DNA of 64,000 bases. Source: Crambe crambe. Lineage: Eukaryota > Porifera > Demospongiae > Poecilosclerida > Crambeidae. A program made the position numbers and the translations under genes. The stretch covers positions 186,001 through 250,000 of the forward strand of contig OZ004586.1 in NCBI GenBank assembly GCA_963924555.1, given 5' to 3'. The notes beneath the pieces were generated by a model that saw only the letters and a list, made by a program, of their open reading frames with translations, searched no databases and was not told the origin of the DNA. Shown one piece after another: positions 46,501-64,000 of this stretch; within the stretch, counting starts at the first letter, position 1; every line of letters starts with the position of its first letter.

Positions 46501-48245
46501 CATATCAGACCACTCCCCTGATCCCTGGCTCTGGTTTGATCCCTACCCCTGTAAACACTGGATTGATCGTTACTCCAAGTTCCAGCTCCAGTTTAATCAC
46601 CACACCCATTTCCGGCACGTGTTTAACTCCTCTGCCTAATTCAACTTTGACCGCCACACCAAGTTCAACTCCTTTGTTGAATTCTAGTTTAACTGCCACA
46701 CCGAATTTGACTACTCCGGGATTACTTGGAGCTGCTCCTCCTGGAATGTTACCGGGAATAACTCCTGTCTTAGCCCCTGGTGTCGTCACCCCTTCAGGAA
46801 CTCCAAACATGGTTCCAATTTCGAACTCGGCTTCAGCCCCACCTTCTTTGGTGGCCCCTGTGTTAAACCAGGCATTGCAGTCTGCCGCACCACAGCCTCA
46901 GCAAGTGGCCACTCCCTCTATCTGTTTGACAGCAGGTAGCGTTACGCCCGTTCCACTCATCCCCCCCAACCCTGCCCCTGCATCCTCTATTCAACTCCCC
47001 TCCAATCAAACACAAATCCAACAGGTTGGTACAAAAAAATTGCACAGTTTCTCTAATTTAAGGATCTGTTAACTAGGTCCAGCAACCAATTCAGATGGTT
47101 AACCCCTCCCCCCTCTCCCTCCTGCCACTCCCCCCTCCACCTCCTGACAAGAAGACTGAGGGTCTTCCTCCCCACTGGAAGACAGCACAGGACTCAACTG
47201 GAAAGGTTTATTACTATCACGCCATCACTCGGAAGACACAGTGGGAGAGACCCACTGAACAGGACGAGGGGACAATCACCATGGAGCTTGCCACGCCCAC
47301 TCCTGAGCGGAGCAGTGGAGATGAAGATGAGGTATGTATGGATGTGTCATGCATGTGACTGCTTATGCACTGATTATTAGGAGGTGTTACCACCCCTCTC
47401 TCGTGGTCCTCATACACCCACTGAAGACGACAAAGAATATGGAGAACCTAGCACACCCGAAGGGACTCCTCCTCCTTTAAATGCCACACCCTCTCCACGG
47501 AGCCCCACACCTAGATGTTCTCCTTCCCCCGCACCTGAGAACTTGGTGGACACTACTGCTAAAGAGGAGGAGGCGCAAGAGGATGTCCGTTCCCATATTG
47601 ACATGGAACTCAACTTGAACGAAGAATCATCCAGTTCCAACATTGAGTTGGATCCTACGGAGTCTCATAGTCCTTGTCCCCACACCCCTCCCTTTTCCCC
47701 TCCCCCTCCCTCACGTGAGGCCTCGCCCCTTGACGATAGCTACATGTTAGATGATGAGGATGAGGACAGAAAGAGAAGAGGCATGTCAGGATCCCCACCC
47801 CCAAAGAAGCGAAGAAAAACTCACAAAGAGCGACAACAGAAGGAGGAGTTTCGACATAAGGTAACGAATTATCATACAAATATAAAGACTTATTCATCTA
47901 CTATCCACTGTGATACTGCAGTTGTCCAGATTGGTTACTTCCTGTTTGGACCAACACAGGAAATCAGACTGCAAATATGGTCGTATCACTTGTGCTCAAG
48001 ACTTTAAATATTTGGCAAGAAAGGTTGGCATCTTAAGACCCTGCAAACTAAACTTAAGTCCATTACCTTTTTAGCTCACTTATGGCTTAACAGAGAAGGA
48101 AGTTAGTAGGAAAAGGAGAGGAAATCTGGATATCACTGAATCTGTCAAAACCAAGGTCAAGGAATATATTCGTCAGTACATGAAAAAGTTAGGCCCAGTA
48201 TTCAAGAGAGTTACTAGCCCAATTCAACAAGATTTCTCAGATTAA
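40598..48245 (+). CDS. SETD2: SETD2, histone H3 lysine-36 methyltransferase (about 1990 aa)
   Basis: Twenty-one exons, 5973 nt in frame: 40598-40626, 40681-40801, 40941-40998, 41111-41174, 41236-41287, 41394-41470, 41529-41652, 41730-41807, 41860-41957, 42009-42192, 42250-42375, 42662-42793, 42853-45270, 45339-45526, 45597-45846, 45904-46053, 46209-47024, 47077-47331, 47381-47860, 47922-48023 and 48075-48245. Order: AWS ([21 protein letters not shown]), SET ([37 protein letters not shown]), post-SET ([14 protein letters not shown]), a SET-proximal helical region, a 2.4-kb acidic repeat exon, a His-rich stretch, a Pro/Thr-rich region, a WW domain ([19 protein letters not shown]) and a C-terminal SRI domain ([18 protein letters not shown] ... 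[13 protein letters not shown]) for phosphorylated RNA polymerase II. It lacks the long vertebrate N-terminus. The donor/acceptor pair around 40801/40941 has one alternative; the donor at 41471 is GTTAGC. Confidence 0.93.
41288..41356. repeat. TATG/TG microsatellite in a SETD2 intron
   Basis: About 13 copies of tatg followed by TG repeats directly abut the donor of intron 5. Confidence 0.85.
42413..42572. repeat. Foldback element in SETD2 intron 11
   Basis: ggcaccttgatcaactgcta with ctttctcaattcc at about 42415-42455 is repeated in inverted orientation at about 42530-42572. Part of the right arm (tagcagtatcaaggtgccag) is then duplicated again near 42583-42603. Probably a MITE. Confidence 0.6.
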
Positions 48246-48793
48246 GCTTATTATTATCTTTTATAAAACTTTATTCAGTTTCCTTCACGATCTTTTTTTC
48301 TGCAATACACAGTGACATTGAAATTTTCTTCTTCAAAGAAAAAAGAAAAACGCGCGACATACCCGGGATTGTTGGTGCACACGTTGGTTTCAATCAGATC
48401 TAGCTAGTAACGGAGTTATGACGTGTATGCAATTTGCATGGGCGGTACCTTGGTAACACCCTTTACCGGATCGAAAAAAAAGTGGTGGAGGCCACGTTTT
48501 TAGGTTCTCTTGCCTTCTTTTAGCTGAGTTGAGACTCTTGATCGAGCCCAGCACCCTGCACATGGCAGCAGCTGTCTGGAGTCCTACAAAGCACCTGAGA
48601 GCAACGTGTGAAGTAGACGTGGTACTGCTATCGCTTTCTATAGCTAGTTGCCAGCTACAGGTCTTTGTATGAAGATTTTCAAGTAAGGAGGTCAGAGATA
48701 GAGCCGAGCCGAGAGTGGAACAGTGTCCTACTCTTTCGCCTCAAACTGACTGTTCCCTATTGCTCAGTCTCAGGCTGGTCAATTGAAACCGAA
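48246..48793. promoter_or_regulatory. SETD2 3' end and LARP4 upstream region
   Basis: I see no coding gene. After the SETD2 stop an AT-rich 3' region carries aataataag-like signals. The right half probably includes the LARP4 5' untranslated exon, which runs into the start codon at 48794. Confidence 0.45.
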
Positions 48794-55909
<7,116 letters not shown>

Positions 55910-56434
55910 TTTGCACTGGAGATGTAAATATACCATAAAATGCCACAGCCACAAGTCTTGAATCATTTTCCTCACCTCACCAATGCAAAGCACAAAACAT
56001 TTGGGTGTGCATTAATTGGACTCGAGCTTTAAAAAAAAAACAACTGAATAGTTATGCATTTTAAATGTTCAAATTTGTTTATTCTATTGATCCCTAATAA
56101 GTCAGTGAGTGCATAATATATTATACAAACCTTATGTATAGAGAAATTCTAGTTTATCCAATTATTCATTGTTTTATTTATTTGCTGGACACTCACCAGC
56201 ACTATTCATGCTTGCTTGTTCTAATCTTTGTGCTCCCTTTTCTCATAAACTTTCCTGTGTGCTACCAGCACACTTCACTATTCTGGTCAGTTTTGATATT
56301 TTTTTTTTTGTTGAAGTAGACTTTTTACAATGTGTACGATTATGCACAACAGAACTATAATGCACTCTATCAATAAAAAAAATATTTATCTTTTCCCCTT
56401 TTATTTTAAATGATAAGAAAAAATATTGATTTGA
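55910..56434. other. LARP4 3' flank
   Basis: AT-rich sequence with polyadenylation-like signals (for example caataaaaaaaa near 56371). No gene seen. Confidence 0.5.
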
Positions 56435-56525
56435 ATGGGTGGAGCAGAGAGCTACTCTGTCCTTGCAGTGAGTTCGTCTGAGCCCATGCATATGTACAGG
56501 AGTTTTTCACCCTTGCATGAAACTA
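56435..56525 (-). pseudogene. Extra, decayed copy of the MGAT5 terminal exon
   Basis: Read on the minus strand, aaaaactcctgtacatatgc, gggctcaga and ggacagagtagctctctg match the last exon of MGAT5 at 57164-57326, which encodes KLLYTCVGSEP ... KGQVALCSTCTR. The copy keeps DRVALCSTH but has lost about 25 bp in the middle and the CPC motif. It lies 0.7 kb beyond the real last exon, across the tRNA gene. It looks like a partial tandem duplication. Confidence 0.6.
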
Positions 56526-56656
56526 ATCTTGAGTAGTACTAAATTCTGCCACACCTTTCTTGGCTCTTCAATTGGAATAGATATGGTGGGATTCTTAGTG
56601 TGATGTACAATGCATAATATTATGCTCACATGTGTTTTGAGCAGGGAAAAAAAATA

Positions 56657-56729
56657 CGACCCTGGTGGGACTCGAACCCACAATCCCCAGCTCCGGAGGC
56701 TGATGCCTTATCCATTAGGCCACAGGGCC
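56657..56729 (-). tRNA. tRNA-Arg(CCG)
   Basis: The 73-nt minus-strand sequence folds as a cloverleaf: acceptor GGCCCTG with CAGGGTC (one G-U pair), D arm GCCT/AGGC, anticodon stem TCAGC/GCTGG with loop CTCCGGA giving anticodon CCG, T arm GTGGG TTCGAGT CCCAC, and discriminator G. A T run follows the 3' end (RNA polymerase III terminator). No intron. B box GGTTCGAGTCC is present. Confidence 0.93.
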
Positions 56730-57163
56730 TGACAAGGCAAAACTTCTCTTGATTACAATAAGTAATCGGTTTTAATAAACTTACTGGTAGTGTAGCTATT
56801 GCATCTTAATTGCGATACTGAAGTGGTGGCAGGATATCCACCATGTCCATGACCTATCTCGATTTATTGTGGACTTGAATGTTATGGTTGAAACACAATA
56901 ACAAAACTGTAACTGCGGTGATCAGAATGCACAATACCTACATTATAAGCCCCTGAGTTGACTCATATTAATGCCTGACGACTCTAGCCCCTCCCTTGTT
57001 TTGTCGCGGCACAATTAAAGATCCTTGGGTTGGTAAAGGGTCGGTCCGCGAGACTACAAGTTTGCGCACGCGCACATGAACCATATCAGGCCTTTTAAAA
57101 CAGACTTTTTTTTTTGGTATTGATATTTTAATAACATACACAACATTGAAAATGAAATTGCTG

Positions 57164-60100
57164 CTACCTAGTGCAGGTGGAACAGAGAGCTACTTGCCCC
57201 TTGCGGTAAGTTCTGCAAGGACAGAGTCTTTGTGTGTTGGGCTCTGAGCCCACGCATGTGTACAGGAGTTTTTCACTCTGCATAGAGCAATGGTGAGTAT
57301 TGAAGTTGTGAGAGGGGCCATGGAGGCTGTTTTCATGTTTTATAGTTGAACACTCGAAGAATCTGAGAATTGTATTGATCATATAAGCTAGTATAGTGTA
57401 CAGGTAACTCACTTATTAAGAGCTTCTTTAGAGTTGAGAAAACGAAAAAGTTCAGGCTCACACACCATTCCTGCAATGGTTCACACGATTATCAGCGATA
57501 TGTGTGCTGTTTGAACCACCAACCTTCTCTGTAGCAAGCATCCTTGCAGCTTTCGTCATCTTTGCTTATTGTGGTGATCAGCGAGTCTTTGGTGGGCCAC
57601 TGGTGAGGTGAACAGAAGTCCTGGTTCTCTAGATACACTGTGATTCTCTCTAGCATCCCTTCATTGGTGAATTCATAGGGAAGATAGCCTGAAGGATTCT
57701 GTAAATAAGTTATGTTTATCAATGTTATGTATAAACGCTCTACTTTGACCCTTTCATAAGTCAAAACTAAATTACTTGACTAAATCTCTTTGGCATCAAC
57801 AAAGATTACTCACACTAAGGTGGCTGATTTTCTCCATGGCACGTATGACATCTTGATTATCATCCTTATTGATAGTGAATACATAAGGTTCTCCTATGAA
57901 CCTCTCTGCATAGGGATTCTGGGAAGTCAAGGACCGAAGTGTCGGCTTCCCCTTGAGGAACTTGCTGTTGTAACGGTTCAGAGGTGGAGACAGTTTCGGG
58001 TTTATGAAGAAGCACCCATTCGCTATGGCTTCCAGAGGGGCAGGACCTTCATAAGGAAACCCCATGCCTATAAATACTTTAGATTCCTGAAAGAGGTGAA
58101 AAGAAAACACTCAATTGAATGCAAATTAATTTGTTTTTCTTACTGATAAAAGTTTTTGAAGTGAAGTTGAGTCCAAGATTCCATGGTTTAATACATGCCC
58201 TGGCACTACTGAAGAATCAACCGTATTTTTCTTCTGGCGTGTGGTTCCTATGGTAGCGTGGACATCAATGTACCTGCTCACTAAGTCTATATAATTCCTC
58301 TTTCCCTGCATGACGAATAAATAATACATAGTGGGTGTGGCTATCAATTGTTTTGACAACCAAACCCCTTACCTGCCACATATAGAGTTCCTTGCCATAC
58401 ACTAGACCAATATTTTTCTTTGCAGGAGGTGTGGTCATGTTGCGATTACTGCCTACCACAAAACCGAGGAAGGAATTATCTGGAGTGTGAGCTAATAGGG
58501 ATAAGAGACAATAAATTCTTCCTACTCTGTCTCTCATAAGCATGGACAGTCTATCATGAGTCCTGCTTGTGTGCTTACGGTACATGGTGAAGAACTGGCG
58601 TGGATTGAGGTTCCAGTTTCCCCACGCCTGTCCATAATCTCCTTTCCTCCTGTGGGGCGGTTTCCAAGGCTTGTAGTTAAACTGCGGCTCAGTGCCAAAG
58701 GAGTCCAGAACTCTGAACAGACACCTGTGTGATGACATTATGCGGTACAGGGTCATCAAGTGTACATTTACATTATGCCGATACCATGTACCAGCAACCA
58801 ACCAGGAAGGTAGCATCTCCAAACATTTATTTAACATGAGAAGCACACAGAGGAAACATGTTTTTACAAATCTCTCTGTACTTGTCTGGTTTCTGGTCTT
58901 CAATACACTGCATAATACAAACTTACTGGTAATGTTGTATTCTATTCTTCACCATCTTCCTAAACTGTTTCAGTCCGACGATGTCGATGTAAATGGCGCT
59001 ATATCTTGTCTCTGAGTTGGTGGGACACCCCCCAATGGATTTCTTCTTCTTGATGTCCAGGAAGGAACGTAGTTGTGTGAATTCCGTGGAGAAGTCGAGG
59101 GTGTGACCCAGCAGGTAAAGGGAAGCAATCAGATCACTCCACTGCACCAGTTCCCCAAGTGGTCCCCCGTGATCCGCATTCTCAGCAAATTTGAATCCGG
59201 CTTTGTCTGTCAGAGCCCCAATATGAATGAGAATCTATTATGATGTAAGAAAGGTCATCAAAACTATCTGGTGGTGCATGGAGACTCTTCTCCAAAGTAC
59301 AGGATGGATTCAATTGTAATTGACTAACACTTTGCTTGGAGTGCTTAAAGGGTGCCTGGTCCTCAAGGGTACGCAGTGCAGTGGTCCAGCGATCCCAGTG
59401 GGTGGAGATTCGACGACCTATCCAATCAAATTTAGAGTTTCCAGACATTCTTGCAAGGAGAGGTGCCAGTTGGTACTGCACTGCAGCCTGGGTGGGGTGG
59501 AGAGGGAGACATATCCATAAGTTTTGGCTAAAGTGTGCTACATAATTATTTTGTTGTTATTGTTTTTTTGAGTGCAGCTGTCCAATATAAACTTAGCATG
59601 AACACTATGGATCTGTGAGTTACATAATAGAATGGGACTTGATTGATCGTGCATCTATGATACATGAGTTTGCTATGCGACGAGATAATGCTATGGGACG
59701 TGATGGGATGATAATGCTATTGTTTGCTATGGGGACATGATAATGCTAAGGATGATAATGCTACGGCTTGCTATGGGGTTTATTTATGGAAAATGGAAAC
59801 CAGACGATTAGGCCACATGTAAGGGACATGGTACAAAGAGCCTAATTATTTCAGTCATGCAGCTCATTTGGTCAAATTACCTTCTCATATTTCTTTTTGT
59901 GTGATGAGTGATACGGATGAGGACACCAACGTTCCACTTCTGCCAGGTAGCGTTGGAAAGAGCAATTGCTACCATCCACACCATTCTTAGCATAGCAAGG
60001 ATCTATCTTCCAGTTCAATGCCATCCACTGAAACAAAGAAAAGGAAATGAAGAGGATGAAGTCATGGGAAAAAAAATTTTTTGAGCCTATTTCATCATTG

Positions 60101-60765
60101 AAATATTTCCCAGAAAAAAACATTGTCTTGCTAACTGATTGCAAATCATTAAGCAATATATTTCCTAGGAAAATATTGTCTTGCTAACTGAACATTGATT
60201 GCAAACCCAATGAAGAGAATTTACCATTAATTAAGCAATAGTAACAGAAATTGATTACATAAACATTTCTAAGCCATTCAACCACAAACCACCAACCATA
60301 GTATGTAAAACCATAAAGTGGAATTAAGCCCCAGCCTATTAGTGTTATCACACCTGGCAGAGGAAGTTAAGGCCAGCAAAGGGACATGTACTGGTTAATA
60401 GTCAGTAGTGATGGTACAGGTGACAATCGAGTGCTTCTACAGTGAGCAAAACGCTATCAGAGAGTATGATAGTACTCGAGATTGATGATGTGTGAGTTAT
60501 GGCTAAATTGCTAATTGGTGCAGAAATGGCCACTGTTGACCAGTGTGGGTGGAACCCTGATTCTAAGATTCTTGGAAGGATGTCCATCTTTTCACTATGC
60601 TAGAACCTTACATTAATTTTATCTTGACATTTCAGATAGCCTGGCCACGGTCCCTCACATTTTGTTGTACTTGAATTTTTTCTCTCCTTCCAATGATCCT
60701 CTGTTTCATGTTCTGTTTCCTGTGGCTTAATATTCCCTTCTTCTCCCCTGTCCAAGTCTACATGG

Positions 60766-60842
<77 letters not shown>

Positions 60843-61319
60843 TTTTGTATCTCATTCCATCATATATTGTAGCAAACTGCTATGGACCATTAAAGAAGAG
60901 CGTCTTTCTGGCTTATTGAGTGGCACACATGTTTGCAACAAGCCCACACAATGAGATGTTTTATTGTAGCTCTATTAATGTAGCCAGCTAGCTAGCTCAG
61001 CCCAGCTTAACATGCTCCAAGCCAACCTGCCTGGCCTCAGTACAGTAGTCTAACTTGGTAGCTAGCTCTTACTCTGCCTGTCTCCAACCAAGTCAGAATC
61101 CACATCGCCGGCGCCCCCTACATTCAAAATCTCTCTCTTCTGGCCATTGGGAACTAAGGAGACTGGCACTGCGCGGGCATGAAGTCCTGCCACTACTTGA
61201 CTCGCTCTTTCTTCATGAGAGGGTAAAGTCAGTAGGCAGAGAGAGACAGTAACGCAGAAAATACCAGCTGTAGCGACCAAAGTGTACAATATCCTCCTGT
61301 TCTTAAACCCGCACTTCAT
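57164..61319 (-). CDS. MGAT5: MGAT5, N-acetylglucosaminyltransferase V (700 aa)
   Basis: Twelve exons in transcript order: 61073-61319, 60612-60757, 59881-60027, 59329-59487, 58927-59234, 58579-58724, 58373-58491, 58144-58305, 57814-58086, 57524-57698, 57413-57470 and 57164-57326; 2103 nt in frame. A type II Golgi enzyme that adds the beta-1,6 branch to N-glycans. The N-terminus has a short basic tail and a membrane anchor (residues about 10-28, YTLVATAGIFCVTVSLCLL). Family segments in order: IDPCYAKNGVDGSNCSF, HIGALTDKAGFKFAE, GGPLGELVQWSDLIASLYLL, YIDIVGLKQF, QCLFRVLDSFGTEP, WNLNPRQFFTMYPHTPDNSF, GMGFPYEGPAPLEAIANG, KPTLRSLTSQNPYAE, LPYEFTNEGMLERI, and the cysteine-rich end RLCPCRTYRKGQVALC. 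All splice phases agree. Length is close to the vertebrate enzyme (about 740). Confidence 0.93.
60771..60841. repeat. GA microsatellite in MGAT5 intron 1
   Basis: About 70 bp of GA dinucleotide lie just upstream (on the transcript) of the second coding exon, again giving a CT-rich tract before an acceptor. Confidence 0.85.
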
Positions 61320-61631
61320 TCTGCTTTTCCTACTTCAATCTTACATCTGAACTCGTAATTGTATACGGCGCCTTTTTAGCTGCCCAACTGGAACAACACA
61401 ACACCATTTTCCTGCTTCTTCTGGTTGATGGGCCCCGCCTCCCAGGTGCTCTGCATATATCACATAATTATGCATAATGTATTATTTATATATATAGTAG
61501 TGACGACCTTTACCACTTCATCTATCACCTGCACCTGCGCTGCATGTACATGTTCACATATATATGGCATATCAATAGAGTACATGTAATTTGAAAATAA
61601 AGGTGGCTTCTAGAGTGCATGGGTTTAAAGG

Positions 61632-62871
<1,240 letters not shown>

Positions 62872-63115
62872 TGCTTGCTTGTTGCCGAGGAGGAGATAAA
62901 GTGAGTTGTAACACAAGACAAAAGAGCTTTAGAAGTTTATTGTATCGCTTTGGCTAGCATGTGCATGTGACGAACGCGGTGGGCTTTATATAGAACAGTT
63001 CCGTTATAGTAAACAAAGAATAATCCAACACCTCCTGCTCTAGCCAGCAAACGCAAATTAGAGGAGGTATGGAGTATATAAGGAAGAGATTATCAAGGTG
63101 GGTCAACAATTAGTG
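62872..63115. promoter_or_regulatory. Bidirectional promoter region, SEC61B and STX17
   Basis: About 240 bp separate the SEC61B start codon from the first recognisable STX17 coding sequence. It contains gacgaacgcggtgggc and tttatatagaa; no long open frame. Divergent transcription from it is inference. Confidence 0.5.
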
Positions 63116-64000
63116 AGCAGCTGGAAGTTATATCACTATCTGAATCTCATAATAGGGAGTCTGAACCTAATAGCAACCCAGCTTCAAGTCCTTCCAATTC
63201 AACCAATGAGGATGGCTTCACTGAGGATGACGCAGAATGGAGTGTGATTCAGGAACATGTCCCAATCCGATTCCTAGAGAATCGGATCCAGTCTCTGTCT
63301 CGGACTAGTGTCCCCCATGACTTGAATCGCCTGAAGCAGCATATGGAGAACATGTCGCAGTTTCATGAGAATGGGGAGTGGGCCAGACTCAATGCAGAAC
63401 AGATCAATGCAAGTAGAACAGTTCAGCAGTTGAAAGGATATCTACAGACGGTTGATGAGTTGAGCCATCAGGTCAGACCCAGTGACTTGCTATTGTTTGA
63501 TCGTCTCACTGAATCTCTTCGAAGAGATATCCTCTCAGCTGTCCAGGACTATCAGGTTGTGACTGCCAGACTAGAACTGGAAAGGGAAGGAGAAGGGGGA
63601 GGAGAGAGAAGGGGGGAGGGGGCCAGGGAGGAAGAAGAAAGTCAAAGGTTGCTGGACGCTGTGCAGAAAGATGCTACTCACTGCCAATCACTAGAAGACC
63701 TCAGAGCGGTATGCATTGCTGTGCAATAGCCAAACATAAATATATGATAATTTTACAGGATTTGGAGGAACTAAACGATTTAGTAACACGTCTCAACATG
63801 TCTGTCAATGTAAGTACAAATCACATGACCAGTGCATGACTATCACATGATTTTTATCATTTGATTAAGGCACAGTCACAGACAGTTGCAATGGTGGATC
63901 AAAGAACAGATGCTGCAGAAATAGCTGTCCAGGGTGGAGTGTCACAACTCAGGGGAGTTCAAAAACTCAAAGCATATGTACTTCCTGTGGGTGGGGCTGT
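63115..64000 (+). CDS. STX17: Syntaxin 17 (partial; runs off the window)
   Basis: Exons visible: about 63115-63708, 63759-63809 and 63870-64000 onward, in phase. STX17 is the Qa-SNARE of the autophagosome and ER-mitochondria contact. Visible matches: a start of the HABC region with VPHDLNRLKQHMENMSQF, the STX17 hallmark EQINASRTVQQLKGYLQTV, a basic/acidic Glu-Arg-Gly insertion (EREGEGGGERRGEGAREEE), then the SNARE motif DLEELNDLVTRLNMSVN, VAMVDQRTDAAEIAVQGG and the approach to the membrane hairpin (LKAYVLPVGGA). The frame is open upstream to about 63090 without an ATG, so the start codon lies in an unseen upstream exon or the true start is unresolved. The hydrophobic C-terminal hairpin lies beyond the window. 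Confidence 0.82.

Noticed and set aside
56435-57330. Pair of similar ~90-bp segments first considered as SINEs with tRNA-like heads
   Set aside because: One of them encodes the conserved MGAT5 C-terminus in the right splice phase, so exon duplication is the better explanation.

Overview
This looks like a window of animal nuclear DNA from an early-branching metazoan, most likely a demosponge. The evidence is gene content (SETD2, CaMKII, MGAT5, RAB5, CDC6, LARP4, syntaxin 17, SEC61 beta and eL41 homologues), many introns of only 50-70 bp, high gene density, and abundant small foldback elements and GA/CT microsatellites. The species call is inference. All gene models below were built by hand from splice sites (GT/AG), reading-frame phase and remembered family motifs. 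Summed exon lengths give intact frames except where I note lesions.

Positions 1-26.6 kb are an accessory region built from a repeated bipartite unit. Each full unit has a plus-strand UNC-89/obscurin/titin-like gene (kinase 1, Ig, FN3, kinase 2) and a minus-strand gene encoding a TKL-like kinase, a long coiled coil and a Kelch propeller. The two genes face each other tail to tail with overlapping 3' ends. Unit A (1-5.6 kb) has an open plus gene and a minus gene with one frameshift. Unit B (8.3-14.9 kb) and unit C (14.9-20.7 kb) have decayed plus genes but fully open minus genes of 928 and 932 residues. Unit D (23.8-26.6 kb) keeps only the minus gene (825 residues). Transposon relics, foldback elements and a 2.4-kb long-TIR element separate or interrupt the units. 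Two tiny palindromes sit inside exons with 8-bp target duplications.

Positions 26.9-64 kb hold conserved housekeeping genes: CDC6 (-), RAB5 (-), ribosomal protein eL41/RPL41 (+, 25 residues in three short exons), CaMKII (+), SETD2 (+, with AWS, SET, post-SET, WW and SRI domains and a 2.4-kb repeat-rich exon), LARP4 (+), tRNA-Arg(CCG) (-), MGAT5 (-, 12 exons), SEC61 beta (-) and the 5' part of syntaxin 17 (+), which shares a short divergent promoter region with SEC61 beta.

The genes do not form one pathway. The most unusual content is the kinase/coiled-coil/Kelch family in the tandem array, whose coiled-coil length varies by whole 14-residue and 7-residue repeat units between copies. A recurrent CGCATGCGC palindrome (NRF-1-like) lies within about 200 bp of most start codons here.
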